NCBI GenBank assembly: GCA_038250905.1
Contig: JBBSBV010000002.1
Location: forward strand, 124,001 to 188,000
Direction: 5' to 3'
Length of the DNA: 64,000 nucleotides
Origin: JAENVU01 sp038250905
GTDB lineage: Bacteria > Actinomycetota > Acidimicrobiia > IMCC26256 > JAENVU01
The number at the start of each line of letters is the position of its first letter. Position 1 is the stretch's first letter. Below are positions 33,338 to 43,189 of this stretch, in pieces. The notes beneath the pieces were generated by a model. The model was not told the DNA's origin and searched no databases. It worked only from the letters and a program-made list of their open reading frames with translations. A program made the translations under genes and the position numbers.

Positions 33338-34486
33338 TCAGAGCCCGAGCGAGCGACCGATGATCTCCTTCATGATCTCGGTCGTCCCTCCGTAGATGGT
33401 GGTGATGCGGGCATCGGCGTAGGCCCGGGCGATGGGGTACTCCAGCATGTAGCCGTACCCACCGTGGAGCTGCAGGCAGCGGTCGACCGATCGCTTCTGG
33501 AGTTCGGTGCACCACCATTTGGCCATGGCCGCCTCCTCGGCGGTGAGCACCCCGTCGTTCAACGCGGTCACGCACCGGTCGACGAACGCCTGCGCGACCT
33601 CGACCTCGGTCGCGATCTCGGCGAGGACGAACCGGCTGTTCTGGAACGAGCCCACCGGCTGGCCGAACGCGGTGCGCTCCTTCACGTACTCGAGCGTCCA
33701 CCCGAGCGCGGCGCGCGCCGCGGCCACCCCCGCGACGGCGATCGACAACCGCTCCTGGGGCAGGTTGTGCACGAGTTGGAGGAAGCCACCGCCTTCGTCG
33801 CCGAGTCGGTTGGCCACCGGCACCTGGACGTCGGCGAAGAAGAGTTCCGCGGTGTCCTGCGAGTGCAGGCCGAGCTTCTCGAGGTTGCGGCCCCGCTCGA
33901 ACCCGTCCATCCCCCGTTCGAGGATCAGCAACGAGATGCCGCGGTGCCGTTGGCTCGGGTCGGTCTTCACCGCGGTGATCACGAGGTCGGCATTGATTCC
34001 GTTGGTGATGAAGGTCTTCGACCCGTTCACCACATAGTGGTCGCCGTCGCGGATCGCGGTGGTCGACATCGAGGCCAGATCCGAACCGATACCCGGTTCG
34101 GTCATCGCGATCGCGGTGACCAGCTCACCGGACGCGATCCCGGGCAACCAGCGGGCCCGCTGGTCGTCGGTGCAGTACGCGAGGAAGTACGGCAGACAGA
34201 TGTCGTTGTGCAGGCTCAGCCCGAGTCCGGCGCCCCCGACCCCGGTCGCCTGGATCTCCTCGTCGATGACGAGGTTGTAGCGGAAGTCGTCCACCCCGCC
34301 ACCCCCGTACTCCTCCGGGATCGCCATGCCGAGGAACCCGTGCCGGCCGGCCGCCGCGAACAGGTCGTGCGGCACGATGCCCGCGGCCTCCCACTCGGCG
34401 TGGTGCGGCACCACTTCCTTGTCGAGCCACGCGCGGAAGCTGGCGCGGAGCGCCTCGTGTTCGGCCTCGAAGACGGTGCGTTCCAT
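33338..34486 (-). CDS. Acyl-CoA dehydrogenase
   Basis: A 382-residue flavoenzyme of beta-oxidation type. AIAMTEPGIGSDLASMSTTA and VNGSKTFITNG bind FAD and substrate, and QLHGGYGYMLEYPIARAYADARI near the C-terminus carries the likely catalytic Glu (MLEYP). Usual length is 380-390. ATG 34486 follows GAGGAA. It heads the operon with VOC and Gfo/Idh genes and is divergent from the P450 at 34575. Confidence 0.94.
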   Translation of the reverse strand: MERTVFEAEHEALRASFRAWLDKEVVPHHAEWEAAGIVPHDLFAAAGRHGFLGMAIPEEYGGGGVDDFRYNLVIDEEIQATGVGGAGLGLSLHNDICLPYFLAYCTDDQRARWLPGIASGELVTAIAMTEPGIGSDLASMSTTAIRDGDHYVVNGSKTFITNGINADLVITAVKTDPSQRHRGISLLILERGMDGFERGRNLEKLGLHSQDTAELFFADVQVPVANRLGDEGGGFLQLVHNLPQERLSIAVAGVAAARAALGWTLEYVKERTAFGQPVGSFQNSRFVLAEIATEVEVAQAFVDRCVTALNDGVLTAEEAAMAKWWCTELQKRSVDRCLQLHGGYGYMLEYPIARAYADARITTIYGGTTEIMKEIIGRSLGL

Positions 34487-34574
34487 ACGGTTTCCTCACG
34501 GCGGGTCGGTGCAGGGGTAGGTGACGCTATCGAGCCCGCACGGGCGCCGACGGCGAGCGTGTCAGCATGCGGCC

Positions 34575-35696
34575 GTGACCGACGACCTCGATCCGTTCGC
34601 ACCCGAGCACCTGGCGGATCCGTACCCGCTCTACGCGCGCCTGCGGGACCGCCCGGAGGACCTCGTACCGATCCCCGGCCGCGGGGTCGAGGTCGCCGCC
34701 CGGCACGCGGTGGTCCAACGGGTCCTGCGGGAGCACCACTCGTTCCGCTCGGGCGAGGGCGTGCAGTGGGTGCCGGTGGCCGAGGCCGGTGTGCGCGCCA
34801 CCTTCATCGAGAACGACCCGCCGGCCCACACCCGAGTGCGGCGGGCCGTGCAGAAGTGGTGCACCCCCCGAGCGGTCGCGGCGCTGGGCGACGTCGTCGA
34901 CACCGTCGTCGGCGAACACGTCGAGCGGTTCGTCGCGGCCGGTGGGGGCGACGTGATGGAACTGCTCGCCCGGCCCATCCCCACCCTGGTGATGAGCGAG
35001 TGGCTGGGTCTCGACCTCCCGCCCGAGGCGGCCGCGTGGGCCGACGCATCGTTCCAACTCGGCGCGCCCGACCCGCCGCCGGACGCCACGACCCGCTTCG
35101 CCGACTTCTTCACGTGGGCCGCGGGCGCCGGCTTCGGCGACGTCCGCCCCGACGGATTCGCGGCGGCGATCCTCGCGGGCGGTGACGGCCGCGCGCTGCA
35201 CGACGACGAGCCGTTCATCGCGCTCGCGTCGATCGTCATCGCCGGTCTCGACACCACCGTCCAACTGATCGGCAACGGCATCGCCGCGTTCGCCGGCCAC
35301 CCCGACCAGTTCCGGCTCCTCCAGGAGGATCCGACCCGGGCCGGCGCGGCGGTCGAGGAGACCCTCCGCTACGACGCCCCCGTGCGCTTCTTCCTCCGCC
35401 GGACCGACGACGGCCGCACGATCGTTCTGCTCTACGGATCGGCCAACCGCGACGAATCCGTCTTCGAGGCCGCCGACCGATTCGTGATCACCCGCGACGC
35501 GTCGGAGCACCTCGCGTTCGGTGCGGGGATCCACCTCTGTCTCGGCGCTCCGCTCGCCCGGCTCGAAGGCACGTCGTTGTTCCGTCGGCTCGCCGAACGG
35601 GTGGACTCGATCGAGGTCCTCACCGGCGCGGCCCGGACCGCCTCCGCCGCCACCCGCGGCTACGCCGCGCTGCCGGTGCGGGTCCGCGCGCGCTGA
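34575..35696 (+). CDS. Cytochrome P450 (short)
   Basis: A 373-residue P450: I-helix IAGLDTTVQ (residues about 222-230), ExxR in EETLR (262-265), and the haem-binding FGAGIHLCLGAPLAR with Cys322 as thiolate ligand. Bacterial P450s are usually about 400 residues. The alignment seems shortened in the segment before the haem loop (RRTDDGRTIVLLYGSANRDES, where most have a longer beta-sheet region). GTG 34575 is chosen over an upstream ATG that would add a basic leader. A role in oxidising the compounds handled by the neighbouring acyl-CoA enzymes is inferred. Confidence 0.93.
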   Translation: MTDDLDPFAPEHLADPYPLYARLRDRPEDLVPIPGRGVEVAARHAVVQRVLREHHSFRSGEGVQWVPVAEAGVRATFIENDPPAHTRVRRAVQKWCTPRAVAALGDVVDTVVGEHVERFVAAGGGDVMELLARPIPTLVMSEWLGLDLPPEAAAWADASFQLGAPDPPPDATTRFADFFTWAAGAGFGDVRPDGFAAAILAGGDGRALHDDEPFIALASIVIAGLDTTVQLIGNGIAAFAGHPDQFRLLQEDPTRAGAAVEETLRYDAPVRFFLRRTDDGRTIVLLYGSANRDESVFEAADRFVITRDASEHLAFGAGIHLCLGAPLARLEGTSLFRRLAERVDSIEVLTGAARTASAATRGYAALPVRVRAR

Positions 35697-35707
35697 CCGG
35701 GACCGAC

Positions 35708-36745
35708 TCAGCCCGCGCGCGGGTGCGCGGCGAAGAACGACCAGATGGCAGCCGACGAGTCGTACCCCTGGTACGGCGGACCCGTGAGCGTCGCGGCCGC
35801 ACGCGCACTCGGGTGGCCCATCCACGCGTGCGACGCGCCGGCCACGGTGACGAACTCGACGGCGGTGCCCTGCCCACACGGCGCCCACGTGCGGGTGGTG
35901 ACGTCCGGATTGGCCGGGTCGACCGCCTCGGTCGGACGGGCCGGGCAGTGATCCGCGCGGGCCAGGATCTCGATCGCCTGCTGCGGCGGGAAGAAGTCGG
36001 TCGCGCTGATGCCGTTGCCACGGCCACCGGCGATCGGGATGTTGCGGTCGGCCGCGCCGTGGATGTGCATCACCGACACCGGACGCGACGGTGAGCACGT
36101 CGGGATCTCGAGCGTGCCCGCCTGCACGCCGATGGCGGCGATACGGTCGGCCCGTTCGCACGCGAGGCGGTAGGCCATGATCGCGCCGTTGGAGTGACCG
36201 GTCACGAACACGCGCCGCGGATCACCGTGGAAGCGGGCTCGCACCGAGTCGATGACCCGGGTGAGGAACGTGACGTCGTCGACGTTGCCGGTCGCCGCGG
36301 GTCCGCAGCACTGCCCGCCGTTCCAGACCCGACCCGCGGCGAACACCGATGCCCCGCCGATCGTGATGCCGTCGGGATACACCACGACGAACCGGAACCG
36401 GTCCGCGAGCGCGTCGAACCCGCTGTTGCGTTCGAACTGGGCGCCGGAACCGACGCCGCCGTGGAGCGCGATCACCAGGGGAACCCGATCGGTGCCGGCG
36501 ATGCCGGGAGGCACATGGACCCGGTAGGTCCGGACGCGCCCGTCGGCCGTCTTCATCCGCGTGTCGATGGTCTGCGCCGGCAACTGCCCGTTCGGCTTCA
36601 GCGTGGTCGGGGCGGCCGGGGTACTCGTCGTCGAGCTGGCACAGCCGGCGAGCGTCAGCGCGAACACCGCCGCGGCGATTCCCACGGAGCGAGCGGACCG
36701 GCCGGGCACGTCAGGCCGCCCGAGCCGTCGAGGCACGGCATTCAC
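35708..36745 (-). CDS. Exported polyhydroxybutyrate-depolymerase/esterase-like lipoprotein
   Basis: A 345-residue secreted esterase. A leader ends in lipobox LAGC (Cys35 from the GTG 36745 start). The catalytic part resembles the LpqC/PHB-depolymerase type: LVIALHGGVGSGAQFERNSG (oxyanion), VFVTGHSNGAIMAYRLACE (nucleophile Ser), HIHGAADRNIPIAGG (Asp) and GASHAWMGH (His). The start is uncertain: two further GTG codons lie within the next 40 bp. It converges with the P450 gene, 11 bp apart. Confidence 0.85.
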   Translation of the reverse strand: MNAVPRRLGRPDVPGRSARSVGIAAAVFALTLAGCASSTTSTPAAPTTLKPNGQLPAQTIDTRMKTADGRVRTYRVHVPPGIAGTDRVPLVIALHGGVGSGAQFERNSGFDALADRFRFVVVYPDGITIGGASVFAAGRVWNGGQCCGPAATGNVDDVTFLTRVIDSVRARFHGDPRRVFVTGHSNGAIMAYRLACERADRIAAIGVQAGTLEIPTCSPSRPVSVMHIHGAADRNIPIAGGRGNGISATDFFPPQQAIEILARADHCPARPTEAVDPANPDVTTRTWAPCGQGTAVEFVTVAGASHAWMGHPSARAAATLTGPPYQGYDSSAAIWSFFAAHPRAG

Positions 36746-36780
36746 CGCCAGTACCGGATCGCGACGACGAGCAGGGTGCG

Positions 36781-37626
36781 CTACTCGGTCCCATCGGCGC
36801 AGACGGTGGTCTTGTCTCCGGTCTTGGTGGCGTCGATGGTGTGGAACGTGCCGTCGTCGCAGGTGACGGTGGAACTCAAGTGCGAGAACACGCCTTCGGG
36901 GCTCTCGTACCCGGGCACGACCCACACGTGGAGGAGATACTGGGTCTGCTTCAACAGGCTTCCGCCGACTGCTTTGCACTCGGCGTCGGTGGCCTCGTGG
37001 TCGGCGCCGAGCGGGGCGTCGATATGACCGTTGTTCGTCACCAGACAGATGTCGTGATGGACGTGCCAGGTGTCGTTGGGACCGGCGAATCCCTCGGCGT
37101 CCTGCTTGCCGGTCATGTAGAAGAGTCCGGACACGTGCGAGTCCGGATGCGTGCCGTCGTAGATCCAGGCGAGCGGCTTGCGGATGTCGTCGTCGCTCAT
37201 CACACCGTCGGGGTTGCTCAGCGCGTTGGCGTACGAGATGTAGTGCGCCCCGAGGCCCGGTGAGAACGGTCCGGCCCGGCGCAGGCCCGCGGCCTCGGCC
37301 GACGCGACCGTCGGGTACTGGAGCGCGGTCTCGCGGGCGAGGGTGAGTTGGCGGGCCAACTCGACCCGGTCGGCCTTCGAGATCGCCTGCGGGAACCCAT
37401 GACCGTGCTCCATGCCGTTCTCGAGCTGGGAGAACCCGCGGTCGTCGACCGCCGCCGTGGTGCTCATCTGGGCCATCTCGGCCGCGGTCATCCCGTGCGA
37501 GTGGGTGTGCGTACTGGTGGTGGCGGCCTTGCCCCCGGCCGGCTCGGCGACCTTGGTGTCCGACGAGCAGGCCACCAGTCCCATGGCGGCGACCATGCCC
37601 AGGACCACGAACTTGGAGATCTTCAC
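36781..37626 (-). CDS. His-rich exported lipoprotein
   Basis: A 281-residue lipoprotein (lipobox LVAC, Cys20) of a conserved actinobacterial type I recall but cannot name by function. HTHSHGM and MEHGHGFPQ near the start and DTWHVHHDICLV further on are strongly metal-binding in character. The block PFSPGLGAHYISYAN is also characteristic. GGGGGGAG precedes GTG 37626. It is divergent from the acyl-CoA dehydrogenase at 37.8 kb. With the multicopper oxidase and cupredoxin also here, copper handling is a reasonable guess. Confidence 0.8.
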   Translation of the reverse strand: MKISKFVVLGMVAAMGLVACSSDTKVAEPAGGKAATTSTHTHSHGMTAAEMAQMSTTAAVDDRGFSQLENGMEHGHGFPQAISKADRVELARQLTLARETALQYPTVASAEAAGLRRAGPFSPGLGAHYISYANALSNPDGVMSDDDIRKPLAWIYDGTHPDSHVSGLFYMTGKQDAEGFAGPNDTWHVHHDICLVTNNGHIDAPLGADHEATDAECKAVGGSLLKQTQYLLHVWVVPGYESPEGVFSHLSSTVTCDDGTFHTIDATKTGDKTTVCADGTE

Positions 37627-37771
37627 GCTGACTCCCCCCGGAGAACGGCCCGTACCGTCGGGCGCGTCGGCCGGGAGGCTAGTGCTGATCGGTGTCCTCA
37701 CCGGTGGTGGCGCACGCGCGTCCCGTACGATCCCGCTCTCACCCCAATCCGCATTCGGAAGGACTGTTCTC

Positions 37772-39091
37772 ATGGTCGGTGGCGCGCTTCGTATGGCCAG
37801 CATGGACGACCTCGACCTCCGGATGTCCGAAGGGGTCCGGCCGCTCTACGACGCGGTGACCGCGTTCATCCGCGACGAGGTCGATCCGATCACCGAGGAG
37901 TTCTACCGACTCGGCGAGGGTCGGGCCGAGCGGTGGAGCTGGGCCCCGGGCCAGCTCGAGTTGCTCGACGACGCCAAGGCCAAGGCACGCGAGCAGGGCC
38001 TGTGGAACTTCTTCCTCCCCGACGCCGAGACCGGCCAGGGCCTCAGCAACCTCGACTACGCGTACATCGCGAGCGAACTCGGAAAGAACCGCCTCGCGTC
38101 CGAGTGCCTCAACTGCTCCGCGCCCGACACCGGCAACATGGAGGTGCTCGAACGCGTCGGCACGCCCGAGCAGAAGGCCGAGTGGCTCGAGCCGCTGCTG
38201 AACGGCGAGATCCGTTCGGCCTTCGCGATGACCGAACCCGGGGTGATGAGTTCGGATGCCCGCCAGATCCAGACCAGCGCGGTGCTCGACGGCGACGAGT
38301 GGGTCATCAACGGTGAGAAGTTCTACATCTCGGGTGCCGGCGACCCGCGCTGCAAGATCATGATCACGATGGTCCGCACGAGCCCGGACGCCGACGCGTA
38401 CCGCCAGCAGTCGCAGATCCTCGTCCCGCGCGACACGCCGGGGGTGGAGATCGTGGGACCGATGTTCGTATTCGGCGCGGACGACGCGCCGCACGGTCAC
38501 ATGCACATCCGCTTCACCGACGTGCGGGTACCGGAGTCGAACATCCTGATGGGAGAAGGCCGCGGGTTCGAGATCTCCCAGCTCCGCCTCGGCCCGGGTC
38601 GCATCCACCACTGCATGCGCTCGATCGGCGCCGCGGAACGCGCGATCGAGATGATGGTCGACCGGGGCATGAGCCGCGAGGGCTTCGGCAAGAAGCTCAT
38701 CAACCTCGGCAAGAACCTCGAGGTCGTGTCACGCGCCCGGATCGAGGTCGAAGCGATGCGACTCATGGTGCTGCGCGCGGCCAAGGCGATGGACACACTC
38801 GGCAACGCCGAGGCCCGGGTCTGGGTGAGTGCGGTGAAGGCGATGGTCCCCGAGAAGTGTTGCGACATCATCGACGAGGCGATGCAGATGCACGGCGCCG
38901 CCGGTATCTCGCAGTGGTTCCCCCTCGCCGACATGTGGCACGGTCTGCGGACCCTCCGCCTCGCCGACGGCCCGGACGAGGTGCATCACCAGGTGGTGGG
39001 CCGCGCCGAGGTGAAGGCCCGCATGGCCGAGCCGCTCGCCGGCGACCCGGCCCAGCACGGCACCCGCGGATCCACGTTCACCGGGCCGTGA
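37772..39091 (+). CDS. Acyl-CoA dehydrogenase, ACAD10/11-like
   Basis: A 439-residue acyl-CoA dehydrogenase, longer than the usual 385. The C-terminal block MQMHGAAGISQWFPLADMWHGLRTLRLADGPDEVH matches the ACAD10/11 branch rather than short-chain enzymes; FAMTEPGVMSSDARQIQTSA binds FAD/substrate. ATG 37772 has GGAAGGA 8 nt upstream; ATGs at 37793 and 37802 are possible. It converges with the acyl-CoA ligase and the two overlap by 14 bp at their 3' ends. Confidence 0.93.
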   Translation: MVGGALRMASMDDLDLRMSEGVRPLYDAVTAFIRDEVDPITEEFYRLGEGRAERWSWAPGQLELLDDAKAKAREQGLWNFFLPDAETGQGLSNLDYAYIASELGKNRLASECLNCSAPDTGNMEVLERVGTPEQKAEWLEPLLNGEIRSAFAMTEPGVMSSDARQIQTSAVLDGDEWVINGEKFYISGAGDPRCKIMITMVRTSPDADAYRQQSQILVPRDTPGVEIVGPMFVFGADDAPHGHMHIRFTDVRVPESNILMGEGRGFEISQLRLGPGRIHHCMRSIGAAERAIEMMVDRGMSREGFGKKLINLGKNLEVVSRARIEVEAMRLMVLRAAKAMDTLGNAEARVWVSAVKAMVPEKCCDIIDEAMQMHGAAGISQWFPLADMWHGLRTLRLADGPDEVHHQVVGRAEVKARMAEPLAGDPAQHGTRGSTFTGP

Positions 39092-40748
39092 GCGATGCGA
39101 CGGCCTCGTCGCGCAACTGCCGCTTGAAGATCTTTCCCGACGCGATGCGGGGCAACGGCGCGGCGCTCGTCGTGATGTAGCGCGGGACCTCGAACCGGGC
39201 CAGGTGCTGTGCGAGGAACCCGCGGAGCGCATCGACGTCCAGTCCGGGCGCGGCGTGGATCGTCGCCCCCACTTCTTCGCCGAGTCGCTCGTCGGGCACG
39301 GCGTAGACCGCGACCTCATGGACGTCCGGGTGCATCAGCAGCGCCGCTTCCACGTGCCCGCACCCGATGTTCTCGCCGCCGCGGATGATGAGGTCCTTGA
39401 TGCGATCGACGATGAAAACGTAGCCGTCACCGTCGAGGTACGCGACGTCGCCGGTGCGGAACCAGCCGTCGTCGAACACCTCGGCATCCACGTCGGGTCG
39501 GTTCCAGTATCCGGCAAAGACCGAGGCGCCGCGCACCTGCAACTCGCCCCGCTCGCCGGTGGGCAGCGCGGCGCCGGTTTCGTCGACGACGCGGAGGTCG
39601 AGGACCGCCGAGCACCGCCCGGAACTCGCGGGGTGATCCACGTAGTCGGTGCCGGAGATGCCGGCGCCGATCGCGTTGGTCTCGGTCATGCCCCAGCCCG
39701 TGTTGGGCGCGACCTTCTGGAACGACGCGTCGATCTGGCGCACCTGCTCCGGCGCACGGGGCGCGCCGCCACCGCCGACGACCCGCAGTGTGGACAGGTC
39801 CCGCGCACTCGTGGCCGCGATGCGCACCAGGTCTCCGGTCATCGCGGGCGGCGCGATGAACGAGTTCACCTGCTCGCGCTCGATGAGTTCCGCGGCGGTG
39901 TCGGGGTCCCACTTGTACATGCAGACCAGCTTGCGTTGCGCCCGGTACGACGAGAGATACACCGCGTGCGAACCGGTCACGTGGAAGAGCGGCACCGCGA
40001 GCAGCGCGGCGTCCTGGATCTTGCGCCCGGTGCGTACGGGCGGCTGCTCGTCGCCGCGGGCCACGCGGGCCGCGGCGAACGTGTCGAGTTCCCAGGAGAG
40101 CAACGCGCTGAGCACATTGCGGTGCGTCGATACCACTCCCTTGGGATTCCCGGTGGAACCCGAGGTGTAGAAGATCGTGGCCGGGTCGTCGGCGCCGATG
40201 GTCGCCGCGGGCATCTCGCACTCGTCGATCGGGGCGAGGCGCTCGGCCAGGGACGGGCCGGCCGTCGGGGTGCGGACCGGTACCACTGCGATGTCCCTCG
40301 TGGTGTCGCGCAGGCGCGCCACCCGCTCCTCGTCGGCGAAGAGCAGGCGGGCGCCGGAATCCGTGAGGCCGTACTCCAACTCCTCCGGCTGCCACAGCGC
40401 GTTCATCGCCACCGCGATCGCACCGAGCGACGTGACCGCCATGAACGCGGTGATCCACTCCGGATAGTTCCGCATGGAGATCGCGACGCGGTCACCGGCA
40501 CCGATCCCGTACCCGTCGACAAGCAGGCGCGCGGTGCGAGCGGCTCGCGCGTACGTTTCCCGGAACGTGTACCGCTCGTCGGCGTAGACCAGGAACGGTC
40601 GGTCCGTCGCCGTCGACTCGAAGAGTGCGCGCAGCGATCCGGGCGCATTGCGGAACGCCCGCACGGGACCGCGCGGCGTCTCGATCACCTCGAGTTCGTA
40701 GGTCTCACCGGGCGCGGTGAGGGCGGCGAGGGCTTCGGCGCGGTTCAT
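39078..40748 (-). CDS. AMP-forming acyl-CoA synthetase
   Basis: A 556-residue ANL-superfamily ligase that activates an acid as CoA thioester via an acyl-AMP. The P-loop IFYTSGSTGNPKGVVSTH, the WGMTETNAIG aromatic motif, the hinge WFRTGDVAYLDGDGYVFIVDRIKDLI and the terminal Lys in PRIASGKIFKRQL are all intact. Length agrees with medium or long-chain ligases. The acid is unknown. It likely feeds the acyl-CoA dehydrogenases and thiolase-like enzymes around it. Confidence 0.95.
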   Translation of the reverse strand: MNRAEALAALTAPGETYELEVIETPRGPVRAFRNAPGSLRALFESTATDRPFLVYADERYTFRETYARAARTARLLVDGYGIGAGDRVAISMRNYPEWITAFMAVTSLGAIAVAMNALWQPEELEYGLTDSGARLLFADEERVARLRDTTRDIAVVPVRTPTAGPSLAERLAPIDECEMPAATIGADDPATIFYTSGSTGNPKGVVSTHRNVLSALLSWELDTFAAARVARGDEQPPVRTGRKIQDAALLAVPLFHVTGSHAVYLSSYRAQRKLVCMYKWDPDTAAELIEREQVNSFIAPPAMTGDLVRIAATSARDLSTLRVVGGGGAPRAPEQVRQIDASFQKVAPNTGWGMTETNAIGAGISGTDYVDHPASSGRCSAVLDLRVVDETGAALPTGERGELQVRGASVFAGYWNRPDVDAEVFDDGWFRTGDVAYLDGDGYVFIVDRIKDLIIRGGENIGCGHVEAALLMHPDVHEVAVYAVPDERLGEEVGATIHAAPGLDVDALRGFLAQHLARFEVPRYITTSAAPLPRIASGKIFKRQLRDEAVASLTAR

Positions 40749-40925
40749 GGGTTGGATGATCGCACGTTCTTTCCCGCGCGCCGTGGGGGTGCGAGGTGGT
40801 GGAGGCCGCCTGTCCCGCCGCCGACGGTGGGAACTACCGCCATCGGGTTCGCTCTGATCGACCTGTGGTTGTGGCGGCCCCGCGGTCGGGCGCGTCGCAT
40901 GAACGTCGCCCGCCGCGACGAGGCG

Positions 40926-42098
40926 CTACGAGAACGGGTTCAGTGAGTTCGCGACGACCCAGGTGCTGAAGTACTGGCTGTTGGCGCCGTAGGCCATGGC
41001 GAGGGCGACGTTGGCGTCGGTCACCTGGTGCTCCCCCGCCGCGCCGCGTACCTGGTTCGCAGCTTCGGCGAAGCGCAGGAGACCGGATGCGCCGATCGGG
41101 TTGCTCGACAACACGCCGCCGCTCGGGTTCACCGGGAAGCTGCCGGTGAGCGCGGTCTCGTCGGCGTCGATCATCTTCCAGCCGTCGCCCGGCGCCGCGA
41201 TGTCGTGGCCTTCGAGCCAGATCGCCTCGTGCCACGAGAACGGCACGTACAGCTCGGCCACGTCGATCTGCTCGCGCGGGTTGGTGATCCCGGCCATCTT
41301 GTAGACGTCCCACGCGGCCTGCACGCACGCAGCGGGCCGGACCGGGTCGCGGCCCGGGAAGCTCGGCGGTTCGCTGCGCGACGACGCGCCCAGGATCCAC
41401 GCGGGAGTTCGACCGTCCGCCGCGGCGGCATTCCCGCCCGCTTCGTCGGTGAGGACGACCGCGCACGCACCGTCGGACGACGGGCAGGACTCGAGGTAGC
41501 GGAGCGGCTCCCACATCATGGGCGACTCCTTCACCTTCTCGATCGAGATGTCCGGGATCTTCAGGTGCGCGTACGGATTCTTCAGCGCGTTCTGGCGGTC
41601 CTTCACCGCGACCTTCCACCCGATGTGCTCGGGCGCACCGCTGCGCTGGATGTACGCGCGGATGAACGGAGCGAACGCGCCACCGGCACCGAGCGACGCG
41701 CCGCGGCCACTGCCGAGTGCGAACTGCGCATTGCCTTCGGACTGCTTCTCGAACGCCACGGCCAGCACGCGCTGGTGCTTGCGCGCCTGGACGTGCGACG
41801 CAGCGACGATCGCGGTCGTGCCGCCGACGGACCCGGCCGTGTGGACCCGGAACATCGGCTTCCCCACCGCGCCCAGCGCGTCGGAGAGGTACAGCTCCGG
41901 CTTCATCACACCCTCGAACAGGTCGGGTGCCTTGCCGATCACCACCGCGTCGATATCGGCCATGGTCATCTGCGCGTCGTCGAGCGCCCGGAAGACTGCT
42001 TCCCGCACGAGCCCGCCGTACGACACGTCGTGCCGACGCGACTTGTGGTGGGTCTGACCCACCCCGACGATGGCACACGGTTCCGAGTGACCGCTCAT
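40926..42098 (-). CDS. Thiolase-fold (Ltp/SCP-x-like) protein lacking the nucleophilic Cys
   Basis: A 390-residue thiolase-superfamily protein. CAIVGVGQTHHKS opens it, and SNPIGASGLLRFAE and AMAYGANSQYFSTW give the C-terminal part. At the site where thiolases have their acyl-accepting Cys (VESACASGG pattern) this protein has FRVHTAGSVGGTTAIVAA, so no Cys. Its genes are coupled to a second thiolase-like protein by an ATGA overlap. In mycobacterial sterol degradation similar Cys-less proteins (Ltp2) act as aldolases with a DUF35 partner. A retro-aldol role is therefore inferred. Confidence 0.9.
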   Translation of the reverse strand: MSGHSEPCAIVGVGQTHHKSRRHDVSYGGLVREAVFRALDDAQMTMADIDAVVIGKAPDLFEGVMKPELYLSDALGAVGKPMFRVHTAGSVGGTTAIVAASHVQARKHQRVLAVAFEKQSEGNAQFALGSGRGASLGAGGAFAPFIRAYIQRSGAPEHIGWKVAVKDRQNALKNPYAHLKIPDISIEKVKESPMMWEPLRYLESCPSSDGACAVVLTDEAGGNAAAADGRTPAWILGASSRSEPPSFPGRDPVRPAACVQAAWDVYKMAGITNPREQIDVAELYVPFSWHEAIWLEGHDIAAPGDGWKMIDADETALTGSFPVNPSGGVLSSNPIGASGLLRFAEAANQVRGAAGEHQVTDANVALAMAYGANSQYFSTWVVANSLNPFS

Positions 42099-43189
42099 GA
42101 GTTGGCCCCCGTCGACTCGTCCTCCAGGATGCAGATCAGGTTCTGTTGCAGGCACGGCCCCGACGTGGAGTGGGCGAGGGCGCGGTGCCCGCCGCCGAAG
42201 ATGTGGTCGGCGGCGTATCCGATGCGGGCGAGGCCGGTAGCCATGATCGGGTTCGATGCGAGCGCGCCGCCCGACCGGTTGACCACGACGTCATCGCCGA
42301 GGCCGAGCGCGTGCCGGAGCAGCAGTTCCTCGTGGGTGAACGCGGCCTGCAGTTCGGCCACCTCCACCGGTCCCGCCCCGAGATCGGCGGCTGCGGCCGC
42401 GATGCGCGTCGACGGCGAATCGGTGAGGTCCCGGTAGGCCGGGTTGTGGCCCTCGGTGCGATGGTCGAAGCCGGTGATGTACGCGGGTCGGTCCCGTAGC
42501 TGCCGGGCGCGGTCCCCGGTGGCGAGCACCATCGCGGCCGCGCCGTCGGTGATCGGTGGCAGATCGTGGCGGCGAAGCGGTTCGCGGACGTACTCGCCGG
42601 CGAGCAACTCGTCGACGTCGAACTCCCCTGCCACCTGCGCGTTCGGGTTGGTGAGCGCGTCACGTCGGGACCGGGCCGCAACCTCGGCCATCGACCGCTC
42701 GTCGGCGATTCCGGCGCCGATCAACACCCGGGCCTGCAGCGCGGCGAACGTGAGCGGATCGACGCCGAGCGGGGCCAGGTAGAAGGGGTCCATCTCCATC
42801 GGGTAGATGAGCGCCGGATCCCCGGTCGACGACCGGCCCGAGCCGGTGACGACCGCGATCTCGATGTCGCCTTCCTGAAGCCGCAACCACGCCTCGTACA
42901 GCGCCCACGCGCCGTCCATCTCCACGTGCGAGTCGCGCTTGGGCGGCCACGCGCCGATCGCGTCGAGGTTCGAGACGAACGAGAACGCCTGGCCGGTGAT
43001 GTAGTCGCACGATCCGAGACACGTGAAGTCGATGTCGGCCCGGGTGAGGCCGAGTGGTTCGAGCGCGTCGGTGATCACGCGCAGGAGGAGTTGGGTCTCG
43101 GACAGCTCGGTGCGCCGGATCATGGGCGACTGGGCCCAACCCACGACCGCGATGTCGGTACTCGGTCCGCGAGTTCCGGTCGTCGCCAT
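42095..43189 (-). CDS. Second thiolase-fold protein lacking the nucleophilic Cys
   Basis: A 364-residue protein: DIAVVGWAQSPMIRRTE, the DFTCLGSCDYITGQ region, and GGALASNPIMATGLARIGY with the terminal GGGHRALAHSTSGPCLQQN. At the usual nucleophile position it reads SHVEMDGAWALYEA, again without the Cys. ATG 43189 shares one base with the stop of the DUF35 gene, and its own stop overlaps the next start, so three genes are translated as a chain. The two thiolase-like proteins may form a heteromer with the DUF35 protein. Confidence 0.9.
   Translation of the reverse strand: MATTGTRGPSTDIAVVGWAQSPMIRRTELSETQLLLRVITDALEPLGLTRADIDFTCLGSCDYITGQAFSFVSNLDAIGAWPPKRDSHVEMDGAWALYEAWLRLQEGDIEIAVVTGSGRSSTGDPALIYPMEMDPFYLAPLGVDPLTFAALQARVLIGAGIADERSMAEVAARSRRDALTNPNAQVAGEFDVDELLAGEYVREPLRRHDLPPITDGAAAMVLATGDRARQLRDRPAYITGFDHRTEGHNPAYRDLTDSPSTRIAAAAADLGAGPVEVAELQAAFTHEELLLRHALGLGDDVVVNRSGGALASNPIMATGLARIGYAADHIFGGGHRALAHSTSGPCLQQNLICILEDESTGANS

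Noticed and set aside
34498..34545. Another GTTT...GGGTAG promoter before the P450
   Set aside because: The spacer is 21 bp, outside the 13-17 bp range of the SigB/SigF class.
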